A stretch of DNA of 64,000 bases. It comes from Acidobacteriota bacterium. Lineage in GTDB: Bacteria > Acidobacteriota > Vicinamibacteria > Fen-336. The position numbers were made by a program, and so were the translations under genes. Positions within the stretch are counted from its first letter, which is position 1. Each line of letters begins with the position of its first letter. The notes beneath the pieces are model-generated. The model made no database searches and had not been told where the DNA came from. It worked only from the letters and a program-made list of their open reading frames with translations. Below are positions 48,938 through 57,583 of the stretch, in pieces. The stretch lies in the NCBI GenBank assembly GCA_011526565.1, contig WYBL01000151.1, positions 1 to 64,000 on the forward strand. Reading direction: 5' to 3'.

Positions 48938-50658
48938 TGCTGAAGAGAATGGTCGACGTCGTTCGCGGCGCGATGCTTGGGGCTCGGGTCGCCTGGGGCC
49001 ACCGGTCTCAGAGTGGCCAGAGCGACCTCAAGAACCCGGCCGCGTGGCTTCTCGAGGCCCTTGGGGCGCGGCGGACGGCATCCGGTGTGGACGTGACGCC
49101 GGCAACCGCCCTGGCCGCCGTCCCGTTCTTCGCCGCGGTGAGGAACATCTGCGAAGACCTGGGCAGCCTCCCGTTCGTCCTGTACCGGCGCGCCGGCGAA
49201 CGCGCCCGGGAGCGTGCACGCGATCACCCGCTCTATTCGGTGCTCCACGACGTGCCCAACCCCGAGATGGACTCCCTCCAGTTCGTGGAGACGATGCAGG
49301 CCCACGCCACCCTTCGCCCGTGCGCCTATGCGGAGATCGTGCGCTCGCCGGCCGATGGGAGCGTGCAGGAACTGTGGCCCCTGCACCCCGACCGAGTGCG
49401 CCCATTCCGGCTGCCTGACGGGTCGCGCGCGTACCGCGTGACGTTGCCGGAGGGGGAGAGATCGGAGACTGGTCAGACGTCCGTCACGCTTTTCGAGGAG
49501 CAGGTGTTTCGCCTGCGGTCGCTCTCGATGGACGGCTGGGACGGGCTCTCACTCGTCGAGGTCGGTCGGGAGTCGCTCGGCCTGACGATCGCCCTGGAGC
49601 TCTACGGTGCCGAGTTCTTCGGGAACGATGCGACCCCAGGCGGCTTCTTCGAGCACCCCGGCGAGATGGGCGATGAAGCGCAGAAGCGGTTCCTGGCCTC
49701 CCTCGAGAAGAAGCACCGCGGCGTCGGCCTCGGCCGGAAGCACAAGGCGATGATCCTCGAGGAGGGCATGAAGTTCGCTGCCGGTGGGCTCCAGAACGAC
49801 CAGGCGCAGTTCCTCGAGTCGAGGAAGTACCAGGTCGAGGAGGCGGCGAGGCTCGCGCGAATCCCGCTCCACATGATCGGGGCGATGGACCGGGCGACGT
49901 TCTCGAACATCGAGCACCAGGGAATCGACTACGTCGTCCACACGATCCGGCCTCGAGCGGTGCGGTGGGAACGGGCTGTCAGCCTGCAGCTGCTGACCAA
50001 GGCCGAGCGGCGGGAGTACTACGGTCGCTTCCTCCTCGACGCGCTGATGCGCGGTGACCTGAAGAGCCGCTACGACGCCTACGCCGTTGGCCGCCAGTGG
50101 GGGTTCTTGTCGGCGAACGACATCTGCGAGATGGAGGAGAGGAACCCGCTCCCGGCTGGCGGAGACATCTACCTCGAGCCCGAGAACATGCGTCCGGCGG
50201 GGAAGTGGGCGCCGAAGGGCGGCGACCAGAGCCGCGTCGCTCGGGCTTTCGAGCGCCTGTTCTCGGATGCGTTCGAGCGGTGCGTCCGCAAGGAGGCATC
50301 GGCCTTCGACCGCGCAGCCAAGAGGACGATGGCGGAGTTCGAGCCGTGGGCCCGGGCCTTCTTCGACTCGCACGCTGCAGACGTCCGCGCTGCCCTCGAG
50401 CCAGTGGTCGACGGCCTCGCGCGGCTGACCCATGCCGAGATCGAGGACGTCGGCGACTACGCCGACCTGCTCGCCAAGCGGTACACGAGAGCAGCCCTCG
50501 ACGACCTCGCGGAGTACGTGCGGGGCGGCGCTGAAGACCCCTCGGCGGCCATCCGGCGGTGGGCTGGAGATCGAAGGGGGCAGGCGATGGTCATCGGCCA
50601 GCGCGAATGCGAGCGGGCGCTGCGGTTGTTCTCAATCGGGGCGGCCAGGGCCGCGTAG
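48937..50658 (+). CDS. HK97-type portal protein
   Basis: A 573-residue portal, forming the vertex through which DNA enters the head. Family features: PFFAAVRNICEDLGSLPF, DHPLYSVLHDVPNPEM, and the C-terminal region TFSNIEHQGIDYVVH. It starts at ATG 48937 overlapping the terminase stop (TGATG). It is longer than most HK97 portals (about 420-450), with an extra 120-residue helical C terminus. Confidence 0.9.
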   Translation: MLKRMVDVVRGAMLGARVAWGHRSQSGQSDLKNPAAWLLEALGARRTASGVDVTPATALAAVPFFAAVRNICEDLGSLPFVLYRRAGERARERARDHPLYSVLHDVPNPEMDSLQFVETMQAHATLRPCAYAEIVRSPADGSVQELWPLHPDRVRPFRLPDGSRAYRVTLPEGERSETGQTSVTLFEEQVFRLRSLSMDGWDGLSLVEVGRESLGLTIALELYGAEFFGNDATPGGFFEHPGEMGDEAQKRFLASLEKKHRGVGLGRKHKAMILEEGMKFAAGGLQNDQAQFLESRKYQVEEAARLARIPLHMIGAMDRATFSNIEHQGIDYVVHTIRPRAVRWERAVSLQLLTKAERREYYGRFLLDALMRGDLKSRYDAYAVGRQWGFLSANDICEMEERNPLPAGGDIYLEPENMRPAGKWAPKGGDQSRVARAFERLFSDAFERCVRKEASAFDRAAKRTMAEFEPWARAFFDSHAADVRAALEPVVDGLARLTHAEIEDVGDYADLLAKRYTRAALDDLAEYVRGGAEDPSAAIRRWAGDRRGQAMVIGQRECERALRLFSIGAARAA

Positions 50659-50668
50659 GGAGGGGATC

Positions 50669-51241
50669 GTGGACTTCGAACGTCGGTTCGTCACGGTGGA
50701 CGCGTTGCGCCTGGAGCGCCGGGCGGAAGGTGGCGGCGCGACGCTCGTCGGGTACGCCGCCCTCTTCGGATCTCTGTCCGTCAACTTGGGCGGCTTCCGC
50801 GAGCAGATCGAGCCGGGAGCGTTCAAGGAGTCCATCTCGGAGGACGACATCCGGTCCCTGTTCAACCACGACGAGGACCACGTGCTTGGCAGACTGGCGA
50901 ACAAGACGCTCCGTCTCGCGGAGGACGCCAAGGGCCTCCGTTTCGAGAACGACCTGCCCGACACCCAGACCGCCCGCGACCTGGCCACGCTGATCGAGCG
51001 AGGCGACGTCTCGCAGATGTCGTTCGCATTCAGGGTCAAGCCGAATGGTGACCGCTGGGACGAAGACCCCGAGCTGGGGCTCGTGCGTACTCTGACGGCC
51101 GTGCGGCTCCGCGACGTGGGGCCCGTCACGTTCCCGGCTTACCCCGACACGGGCGTCGCGGTGCGCTCGCTGGACGCCTGGCGTCAGACGCAGCCTGCCG
51201 TCGACCGTCGCCGCCGCCTCCGCCTGGCCGAGCTGGACTAG
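50669..51241 (+). CDS. HK97-family prohead protease
   Basis: A 190-residue serine protease that processes the capsid. YAALFGSLSVNLGGFRE, the catalytic His in SLFNHDEDHVLGR and Ser in DVSQMSFAFRV are present. GTG start at 50669 with a GGGAGGGG site. The next gene is the capsid gene, after a leader of about 230 bases. Confidence 0.85.
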   Translation: MDFERRFVTVDALRLERRAEGGGATLVGYAALFGSLSVNLGGFREQIEPGAFKESISEDDIRSLFNHDEDHVLGRLANKTLRLAEDAKGLRFENDLPDTQTARDLATLIERGDVSQMSFAFRVKPNGDRWDEDPELGLVRTLTAVRLRDVGPVTFPAYPDTGVAVRSLDAWRQTQPAVDRRRRLRLAELD

Positions 51242-51257
51242 GGGCGAAAGAAAAGTG

Positions 51258-51286
51258 TTGACGAAGGAACTGTAGGCCCCCATTCT
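51258..51286 (+). promoter_or_regulatory. Promoter-like sequence before the capsid
   Basis: TTGACG (51258-51263) and CATTCT (51281-51286), 17-base spacer. The -35 match is the same as at the lysis promoter. The -10 match is weak (3 of 6), so this is a candidate only. Confidence 0.4.
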
Positions 51287-51383
51287 CCACGCATCGGCCA
51301 CGTGGCCCCGGGTATGCCGACGCTGCCCGGCCGGTCACGTCACGAGCTGGCCCGTTCCGCCGACGCGGGGCGCGAGGCTCCTG

Positions 51384-51470
51384 GATGCCCAGAGGTCTTT
51401 TTCTGGGGCATCGAGGACTCGCGCCCCTTTCGCTTTTCCTGGCGCTCCTCCCGATGCCCCGCAGGAGGAG
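51384..51470 (+). promoter_or_regulatory. Capsid leader RNA with competing hairpin arms
   Basis: GATGCCC (51384-51390) pairs with GGGCATC (51406-51412). The same GGGGCATC (51405-51412) can instead pair with GATGCCCC (51453-51460), right before the GCAGGAGGAG ribosome site (51461-51470). A third option pairs GGGGC (51405-51409) with GCCCC (51423-51427) followed by TTTCGCTTTT, a terminator. These exclude one another. Confidence 0.5.
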
Positions 51471-51473
51471 TCG

Positions 51474-52784
51474 ATGCCCACCCCGGTGGAACGGCGACAG
51501 GAACGGGGCCAGCTCGTCACGCAGATGCGTGCGATCCAGGCCAAGGCGGACGGCGAGAAGCGGGCGATGACGCCCGAGGAGGCCCAGGAGTTCGACCGGA
51601 TCGACGCCGCGCAGGAGGCGATCCGGGCCGAGCTCGCGGCCGACGAGCAGCGTCGGTCGCGGCTCGCGGCGATCGGCAACGAGCCCACGCCCGGTCCGAG
51701 CGTGCGGCCCTCTCCGGCGCCAGAGCCGCGTGGCGAGTCGCGCCTCGCTGCGCAGCTGGAGGCCCTCGGGCTCTCCCCGTCCTACCGGGCGGCGCTGCTG
51801 CGGCGCGGCGACGAGGTCGCGAGCGACGCCTACGACCAGACGTTCCGGTCGTTCATGGCGAACGGGGACCTGCGCGCGGCCCAGACGGCGATCGAGAGCC
51901 GGACCACGCTGCAGGTCGACGTCTTCACCAAGGGCGGCGCGCTGCAGGCGCCGACCCTCTGGGTGGCCCAGCTCATCAAGGGCGTCGACGACCTCACGTT
52001 CGCGCGGCAGTACGCGACCCGGATCCCGGTCCTGGGTGCGGCGTCGCTCGGCGCCGTGACGCTCGATGGCGACGTCGACGACTTCGACTGGACCTCGGAG
52101 ATCAAGGCCGTCACCGAGGACACCGGCCTGAAGTTCGGCAAGCGCGAGCTGAAGACCAACCCCCTCACCAAGGAGGTCAAGGTCAGCAACGACCTGCTCC
52201 GCAAGGTGCCGGCGGCCGAGGGCCTCGTGCGCGATCGCCTGGCCTACAAGTACGGCATCACCTGGGAGAAGGCCGTCCTCACGGGCACCGGCGTCCGCGG
52301 GCCGCTCGGCGTCTTCACCGCCTCGCCCGACGGCATTCCGACGTCGCGCGACGTGTCGACCGGGAACACCACGACCTCCATCGGCGCCGACGGCCTGATC
52401 GAGACGAAGCACTCGATCAAGAGCGCCTACTGGGCGGGCCTGCGCTGGGCGTTCCACCGCGACGCCGTCAAGCAGATCCGCAAGCTGAAGGACGGCAACG
52501 GCCAGTACCTCTGGGCGCCCGGCCTGTCGGGCGGCATCCCGGACCGCATCCTCGAGCACCCCTACGACGTGAGCGAGCACGTGCCGAACACGTTCACGTC
52601 GGGGCTCTACGTCGGGATCCTGGCGTACTGGCCCGACTACTGGATCGCCGACTCGGTCGACCTGTCGATCCAGGTCGTCGACCAGCTCTACGCCCGGACC
52701 CGCCAGACCGGGTTCATCGGCCACGGCGAAGGCGACGGCCAGCCCGTCCGGTCCGAGGGCTTCGCGCGCGTGAAGCTGGCCTGA
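51474..52784 (+). CDS. HK97-type major capsid protein
   Basis: A 436-residue capsid protein. The N-terminal 100 residues form a scaffolding-like delta domain with coiled coil (AKADGEKRAMTPEEAQEFDR). The HK97 body follows, with TRIPVLGAASLGAVTL, DWTSEIKAVTEDTGLKF and the C-terminal QTGFIGHGEGDGQPVRSEG. It is processed by the protease upstream. ATG 51474 has GGAGGAG. Confidence 0.88.
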   Translation: MPTPVERRQERGQLVTQMRAIQAKADGEKRAMTPEEAQEFDRIDAAQEAIRAELAADEQRRSRLAAIGNEPTPGPSVRPSPAPEPRGESRLAAQLEALGLSPSYRAALLRRGDEVASDAYDQTFRSFMANGDLRAAQTAIESRTTLQVDVFTKGGALQAPTLWVAQLIKGVDDLTFARQYATRIPVLGAASLGAVTLDGDVDDFDWTSEIKAVTEDTGLKFGKRELKTNPLTKEVKVSNDLLRKVPAAEGLVRDRLAYKYGITWEKAVLTGTGVRGPLGVFTASPDGIPTSRDVSTGNTTTSIGADGLIETKHSIKSAYWAGLRWAFHRDAVKQIRKLKDGNGQYLWAPGLSGGIPDRILEHPYDVSEHVPNTFTSGLYVGILAYWPDYWIADSVDLSIQVVDQLYARTRQTGFIGHGEGDGQPVRSEGFARVKLA

Positions 52785-52799
52785 GGCCGAGGAGGAAGC

Positions 52800-53255
52800 A
52801 TGAAGCACCTGAGCGAACACGTCGTCACCAAGCGGATCCGGCCCGATGGCTCCGGCTACACCGTGGCGGCGGGTCAGACGGACGTCACGAGCGACCCGGT
52901 CGACACGGCCGGCGCCGAGGGCGTCCGCTTCATCATCGGCTTCGGCGCGATCGTGGCGGGCGCGGCCTGCTCGATCAAGGCCCGTCAGGGCGCCGCGGCC
53001 AACATGAGCGACGGGCAGGACCTCGCGGGCACGGCCCAGAGCGTCGGCGACGACAAGGACAACCAGGTCTTCGTCGTCGACATCTACCGGCCGCAGGAAC
53101 GCTACGTCGACCTGAAGACGCTGCGGGCCACCCAGAACGTCACCATCGACTTCCTGATGGTCGAGCTGTACGGCCTGCGGAAGGTGCCCGTCACGCAGGA
53201 CGCTTCGGTGGCCGGGCTCGAGCTCCACGCGTCGCCCGACGAGGGCACGGCGTAG
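52800..53255 (+). CDS. Head-associated protein, possible decoration protein
   Basis: A 151-residue protein next to the capsid gene. Pattern RFIIGFGAIVAGAACSIKAR, AGTAQSVGDDKDNQVFVVDI and YRPQERYVDLKTLRATQN matches small head-associated proteins I recall from HK97-like phages. Likely caps or stabilises the head. Confidence 0.6.
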   Translation: MKHLSEHVVTKRIRPDGSGYTVAAGQTDVTSDPVDTAGAEGVRFIIGFGAIVAGAACSIKARQGAAANMSDGQDLAGTAQSVGDDKDNQVFVVDIYRPQERYVDLKTLRATQNVTIDFLMVELYGLRKVPVTQDASVAGLELHASPDEGTA

Positions 53256-53258
53256 GCC

Positions 53259-53483
53259 ATGACCGACTACGCCTGCAAGGTCCACATGAAGCAGGGCGGC
53301 GACGAGCTCGTGATCGAGTCGGGCGGAAAGATCACGGCTGCCGGCGTCCAGGCCTCGGCCATCACCAACGCGACGGCGGCCTCCGGCGGGGACTCCCCGA
53401 CGGAGGCCGAGCACAACGCCGTCGTCACCAAGCTGAACTCCGTCCTCGCGGCGCTGCGCGGGGTCGGGATCATCGCGCCGTAG
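53259..53483 (+). CDS. Head-fibre-like small protein
   Basis: A 74-residue protein ending in a helical part (NAVVTKLNSVLAALRGVGII). The pattern of GGDELVIESGGKITAAG followed by a helix resembles phage head-fibre proteins. It is 3 bases after the previous gene. Confidence 0.5.
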   Translation: MTDYACKVHMKQGGDELVIESGGKITAAGVQASAITNATAASGGDSPTEAEHNAVVTKLNSVLAALRGVGIIAP

Positions 53484-53499
53484 CGCGGGGAGGCCCGCC

Positions 53500-53754
53500 A
53501 TGCCCGACGTCGTCGTGCGCATGAAGACGATCTACGCCGGCCCGCGGGGCACTGCTCGGGCCGGCGACCGGATCACCGTTCCGTCCGACGAGGCCTCGCA
53601 GCTCGTGGCCGCAGGGTACGCCGAGGTGGCCACGGCCCCGAGCGACTTCGAGACCCGCGAGGCCGCCCCGGCGTCGGCGCCTCTCCAGGAGCCGTCGACG
53701 ACCAAGCCGAGCCGCGCGAAGAAGAAGCCCGAGCCGGCCAAGGACGGCGAATGA
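53500..53754 (+). CDS. Hypothetical head-module protein
   Basis: An 84-residue protein with a small N-terminal domain (GDRITVPSDEASQLVAAGYA) and a Lys/Pro/Glu-rich tail (PSRAKKKPEPAKDGE). Small proteins like this lie near the capsid genes of many phages. Its stop overlaps the next ATG (ATGA). Confidence 0.55.
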   Translation: MPDVVVRMKTIYAGPRGTARAGDRITVPSDEASQLVAAGYAEVATAPSDFETREAAPASAPLQEPSTTKPSRAKKKPEPAKDGE

Positions 53755-54332
53755 ACCTTCGCCTCGTGACGCCGCCGCCGTTGGAGCCCGCCTCCCTCGA
53801 GGAGGCGAAGCTCCACCTGCGCGTGGATCACGCGGCCGACGACGAGCTCATCAAGCTGCTCGTCACGGCGGCCCGGCAGCGCGTCGAGGCCTTCACGTCT
53901 CGAGCTCTGTGCACGCAGACCTGGACGCTGCACCTGGCGGAGTTCCCGGCAGACGTCATCGAGGTGCCGCTGCCCCCGCTCCAGTCCGTCACGCACATCA
54001 AGTACGTCGACCCGGCAGGAACGCTCCAGACCTGGTCGGCGGACGAGTACTTCGTCGAGATCCCCTCAGGACCCACTGCGGAGCGAGCGCGGATCTACCC
54101 GCGATTCGACTGCAGCTATCCGGACACGCGCGCCCAGCAGGACGCCGTGGAGGTGCAGTTCGTCTGCGGGTACGGCAACGCCGAGGCGGTGCCCGCAGCC
54201 CTTCGCGTCGCGCTCCTGCTGCGCCTTGGGGACCTGTACGCCAGGCGCGAGTCCGGTGTGACCGGGCCCTTCACGGAGACGAAGGCCGAACAGATGCTCA
54301 TGTGGCCCTTCCGCTCGCTGAGGGCCGCGTAG
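53751..54332 (+). CDS. Head-tail connector, gp6-like
   Basis: A 193-residue connector. The N-terminal PPPLEPASLEEAKLHLRV with DDELIKLLVTAARQRVE is the gp6-like/DUF1 pattern of HK97-like phages, and the middle has VEVQFVCGYG. Forms the ring below the portal. Next gene starts directly after the stop. Confidence 0.82.
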   Translation: MNLRLVTPPPLEPASLEEAKLHLRVDHAADDELIKLLVTAARQRVEAFTSRALCTQTWTLHLAEFPADVIEVPLPPLQSVTHIKYVDPAGTLQTWSADEYFVEIPSGPTAERARIYPRFDCSYPDTRAQQDAVEVQFVCGYGNAEAVPAALRVALLLRLGDLYARRESGVTGPFTETKAEQMLMWPFRSLRAA

Positions 54333-54653
54333 ATGCAGGCCGGAGGGCTGGACCGCCGCGTCGAGGTCCTCGTGCGCGAGGAACTGCGCGACCCGCTGTC
54401 GGGGGAGCCCCGGGAGGTGTGGGCGCGGCTGGCCGAGGTGTGGGCCGAGGTGCTTCCCGGGCCCGGCTCCGAACGGTACGGCGACCAGCAGCGCGTGGCG
54501 ACGAACGCGACGCGGTTCCGAATCAGGTACCGGGACGACGTCACGCCGCTCAACCGGCTGCGTTATCGGGGCCGCGAGTACGACATCCACGGCGTGCAGG
54601 AGATCGGGCGACGCGAGGGCCTCGAGGTCCTCGCCGAAGCGCGAGCGGAGTAG
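54333..54653 (+). CDS. Head closure protein (SPP1 gp16-like)
   Basis: A 106-residue protein with GGLDRRVEVLVREE, LSGEPREVWARLAEVWAEVL and TRFRIRYRDDVTPLNRL, the SPP1 gp16/head-closure pattern. Seals the portal after packaging. Confidence 0.8.
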   Translation: MQAGGLDRRVEVLVREELRDPLSGEPREVWARLAEVWAEVLPGPGSERYGDQQRVATNATRFRIRYRDDVTPLNRLRYRGREYDIHGVQEIGRREGLEVLAEARAE

Positions 54654-54659
54654 GCAGCG

Positions 54660-55037
54660 ATGCGAGTCCTCATCACGGCGGGGCCTCACCAGGGCCAGGT
54701 GCTGGACATGGGCACGGCGCAGGCGGCCGCCGCGCTGCGCGATGGGTGGGCGGTCGTCCCGCTGCCCGAGGGTGAGCCGATGGTGGCTCACCACGACCAG
54801 GTGATCCCGGTTCCGCCGGCCGAGGCGGCCAAGACCAGCCTCATGGCCCTGGGTGCCGACGGCGTCGATGAGGCCCTCTCGGGCGCGGCGCGGAGCCTCG
54901 AGGCGATCGCCGATCTCGCAGGGCTCGAAGTTCCGGAGGTCGATCGGACTCTCGAAGACGCGGTCGAAGCCGAGCGTGAGCTGGCCACGGAGCGCGACGG
55001 AACGCCGGTGCCGACGAAGCGGAGGAAGCGCGGCTGA
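54660..55037 (+). CDS. Hypothetical protein in the connector module
   Basis: A 125-residue acidic protein (AVEAERELATERDGTPV) with no domain recognised. Its stop shares the G of the next ATG (55037). Confidence 0.5.
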   Translation: MRVLITAGPHQGQVLDMGTAQAAAALRDGWAVVPLPEGEPMVAHHDQVIPVPPAEAAKTSLMALGADGVDEALSGAARSLEAIADLAGLEVPEVDRTLEDAVEAERELATERDGTPVPTKRRKRG

Positions 55038-55486
55038 TGGCGGCGCAGCCCTTCAAGTGGCACGGCGTCGACGCCTTCCGGCGCGGCCTCCGGTCGATTC
55101 CTCCGGCGCTCCGTCGAGAGAAGCTCGGCCCGGCCATGCTCGAGGCCGTCGCGCCCATGGCCGCCGCGATGGCTGCCGGGGCGGCGCGATCGAAGGGAGT
55201 GGGCCGCGGCTGGGGGAGCGGCCGCCACATGGCCGACGGGATTGGTGCACGGCTCGCCGATCCCGACCGCCGCTCGTCCTGGGGTGTCCGCGTCGAAGTG
55301 GGGCCCCACAGCCCCAGGCCGCCCTACGAGTTCTTCTACGACCACTTCCTGGAGTTCGGCACGTCGAAGATGCCGGCCCAGCCGTTCGTGCGCCCGGCCT
55401 GGGACGGCCACAAGGACCAGGCGATGCAGCGGATCGCCGAGTTCGTGCAGGGCATCTACGACCGGGCCATGCGGAGGGCCGCGTGA
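55037..55486 (+). CDS. HK97 gp10-like neck protein
   Basis: A 149-residue protein with AFRRGLRSIPPALRRE and HFLEFGTSKMPAQPFVRPAW, the latter the typical HK97-gp10 signature. Helps join head and tail. Overlaps its neighbour by one base at the start and by GTGA at the end. Confidence 0.85.
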   Translation: MAAQPFKWHGVDAFRRGLRSIPPALRREKLGPAMLEAVAPMAAAMAAGAARSKGVGRGWGSGRHMADGIGARLADPDRRSSWGVRVEVGPHSPRPPYEFFYDHFLEFGTSKMPAQPFVRPAWDGHKDQAMQRIAEFVQGIYDRAMRRAA

Positions 55487-55893
55487 GCGTCGCCGTAGTC
55501 GAGCACGCGCTCCGCGCCGCGCTGCTCGGCAGCCCCGCGATCGTCGCCCTCGTGGGCGATCGCATCGGCCCCGAGCCGCTGCCGCAGAAGCCCGCCCTGC
55601 CGGCGATCACCTACCGGCTGGTGAGCGGTGTCCGCTGGACCGGGAGGGGCAAGCCTCTGGGGTTGGCGCGCCCCCGCATCCAGATCGACTCCTGGGCCGC
55701 CGACTACAACCAGGTGAAAGCGCTCGCCGCAGCCGTGCAAGGCGCGCTGTGCCCGGAGGACGGGCTCTCGGGGACGTTCGCCGGCGTGGAGGTCGACGTC
55801 ATCACGCCTGCGGGGGAGCGGGACCTCTACGAACCCGACACGGGTCTTCGCCGTGTGTCGGCCGATTTCTTCGTTTCGCACAAGGAGAGCTGA
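55483..55893 (+). CDS. Tail completion protein (DUF3168-like)
   Basis: A 136-residue protein with EHALRAALLGSPAIVALVGD, QIDSWAADYNQVKALAAAV and DLYEPDTGLRRVSADFFV, the DUF3168 pattern. GTG 55483 overlaps the previous stop. Confidence 0.8.
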   Translation: MSVAVVEHALRAALLGSPAIVALVGDRIGPEPLPQKPALPAITYRLVSGVRWTGRGKPLGLARPRIQIDSWAADYNQVKALAAAVQGALCPEDGLSGTFAGVEVDVITPAGERDLYEPDTGLRRVSADFFVSHKES

Positions 55894-55896
55894 GCC

Positions 55897-56400
55897 ATGG
55901 GCCTCACCGCCAAGGTCATTTCGATCGTCAACGCCGCACACGACGCCGCCCTCGACCTCGAGACGGTCCGCAGCGACTACTCGAACCGGCACGTCCACGA
56001 GTTCGCCGCGGGCACCGGCAACCAGCAGGTCGACCGGAAGTTCACGGACCGCCGCACGCTGGCCGCCAGCGCGAACGAGGACCTGGACCTGGCCGGCTCG
56101 CTCGTCGACGCCTTCGGTGCCGTGGTTTCGTTCGCCAAGGTCCGCGCCCTGCGCATCAAGGCGGCGCCGGAGAACACCAACAACGTCGTCGTGAAGCCCG
56201 GCGCGGCCAACGGCTTCCTGGGCCCCTTCGGCGCGGCGACGCACACGCTGACGCTCCCGCCTGGCGGGGAGGTGCTCCTCGTGGCGCCGGTCGCCGGGTG
56301 GACGGTGACGCCGGCGACCGGCGACCTGCTCAACGTCGCCAACAGCGGCGCCGGCACCAGCGTCACCTACGAAATCGAGGTCCTCGGGGCCTCGGCCTAA
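55897..56400 (+). CDS. Hypothetical tail-module protein
   Basis: A 167-residue beta-rich protein (GGEVLLVAPVAGWTVTPATG, GTSVTYEIEVLGASA) without a family I recognise. It precedes the tail tube gene and may be a second tube-like or head-tail protein. Confidence 0.55.
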   Translation: MGLTAKVISIVNAAHDAALDLETVRSDYSNRHVHEFAAGTGNQQVDRKFTDRRTLAASANEDLDLAGSLVDAFGAVVSFAKVRALRIKAAPENTNNVVVKPGAANGFLGPFGAATHTLTLPPGGEVLLVAPVAGWTVTPATGDLLNVANSGAGTSVTYEIEVLGASA

Positions 56401-56424
56401 CCCCGGAACGGAGGAGGTAGCACC

Positions 56425-56847
56425 ATGCCGAAGGTCGTCAACGCCCACGACACCCTGCTGAAGCGGGGCAACGGGGCGACCCCCGAGGTCTTCGAGACCG
56501 TCGCGAAGGTCATCTCCGACATCTCCGGGCCCGGCATCACCAGGGGCACCCACCAGATCCGAGGTCGCGGCGAGAAGTGGGCGCGCAAGCTGCCCGGCAA
56601 GCCCGACGCCGGCCAGCTCTCGTTCACGATCGCCTTCATGCCGCAGAGCCCGACGCACGCGGCGCTGCTGGCGGATGCCCACTCGGAGGAGATCCGGAAC
56701 TGGCAGATCGCGTTCCCCGATCCCGAGGCCACCGTGTGGCAGGTGGCTGGCTTCGTCTCGAGCTTCGAGCTCAACGAACCGGAGGACGGCACGCTCACGG
56801 CGGCCGTCACGATCGAGCTCGACGGCGAGCCCAACTTCGACGCCTGA
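56425..56847 (+). CDS. Tail tube protein
   Basis: A 140-residue beta-rich major tail protein (VAGFVSSFELNEPEDGTLTA, VTIELDGEPNF). Position, size and beta content fit the tail tube subunit. ATG 56425 has GGAGGAGG; stop shares bases with the next ATG (TGATG). Confidence 0.78.
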   Translation: MPKVVNAHDTLLKRGNGATPEVFETVAKVISDISGPGITRGTHQIRGRGEKWARKLPGKPDAGQLSFTIAFMPQSPTHAALLADAHSEEIRNWQIAFPDPEATVWQVAGFVSSFELNEPEDGTLTAAVTIELDGEPNFDA

Positions 56848-57263
56848 TGAAGCGCAAGGTCCGCCGCAGCAAGCGCCCGGCCGAGGCCCCGAATCGCTTC
56901 AGGGGCGAGTTCGGGGTCACGGTCGGGGGCAAGACCTACACCTTCCGGTTCGGCATCAACACGCTCGTGGCGCTCGAGCAGCGCCTCGGCTGCGCGACGA
57001 TTTACGAGCTGATGGCGCGGCTGCAGCCGTCGCGCCTGAGCTTCCGCGACCTCCGCGTGCTGCTGCAGGCCGGGCTGGCGAAGCATCACCCCAGCGTCGA
57101 GGAGGACTTCGTCGGGGAGCTGATCGACGAGCTGGGGGGCATCGACGGGGCGCTCGAGCGCGTGCTCCAGGCCCTGCAGGCCAGCTTCCCGGACGTGGAC
57201 CCGGGGGAGATCGACGCCGACCCAAACGCCGCTCGCGCGGCTGGGAGTGGGGCCGCCTCCTAA
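56847..57263 (+). CDS. Tail assembly chaperone, short form (GTA gp10-like)
   Basis: A 138-residue protein with GVTVGGKTYTFRFGINTLVA, the pattern of the gene-transfer-agent family tail chaperone. Ends at TAA 57261-57263. Just before that, CCCAAAC at 57221-57227 is a -1 slippery sequence in the right frame, so a fraction of ribosomes should make the longer form below. Confidence 0.75.
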   Translation: MKRKVRRSKRPAEAPNRFRGEFGVTVGGKTYTFRFGINTLVALEQRLGCATIYELMARLQPSRLSFRDLRVLLQAGLAKHHPSVEEDFVGELIDELGGIDGALERVLQALQASFPDVDPGEIDADPNAARAAGSGAAS

Positions 57264-57583
57264 AGGAGGCGCTCTGCGCCGGGATGACCGCCGCGGAGTT
57301 CTGGGACTCCACGCCGCGCGAACTCGCCACCTTCCTGGCGGCTGCCACCCAGCGCCTGCAGGAGGACTTCCGCCTCGCACGCTACGCCGCCTGGGTCCAG
57401 GTGTCGTACGCGAAGCGCAGCCGCCTGCCGCCTCTCGCGAGCGTCCTCGAGATGCCGGCGGGGCGCCGGCGAGGGCGGGCTTCGTGGCGTGACCAACTCG
57501 CCCAGGTCAGCGCCATCCACACCCTGCTGACCGGCAGGGTCGTACCCGATTCCGTGCGTCGCGTCCTGGATTCCAAGGAATGA
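56847..57583 (+). CDS. Tail assembly chaperone, -1 frameshift form
   Basis: The gene read with a -1 shift at CCCAAAC (57221-57227). After the shift the frame reads KRRSRGWEWGRLLKEALCAG, then EFWDSTPRELATFLAAA, a Phage_TAC_2-like second domain that has no good start of its own (its only ATG, at 57284, falls after its first conserved part). The joined product of about 245 residues is the lambda G/GT arrangement. Coordinates here mark the whole span, not one open frame. Confidence 0.7.
57221..57227 (+). other. -1 programmed frameshift heptamer CCCAAAC
   Basis: CCCAAAC is C CCA AAC in the zero frame, the X XXY YYZ pattern. The stem CGCCTCC/GGAGGCG (57254-57271), loop TAAA, lies 27 bases downstream, holding the zero-frame stop. 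Confidence 0.7.
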
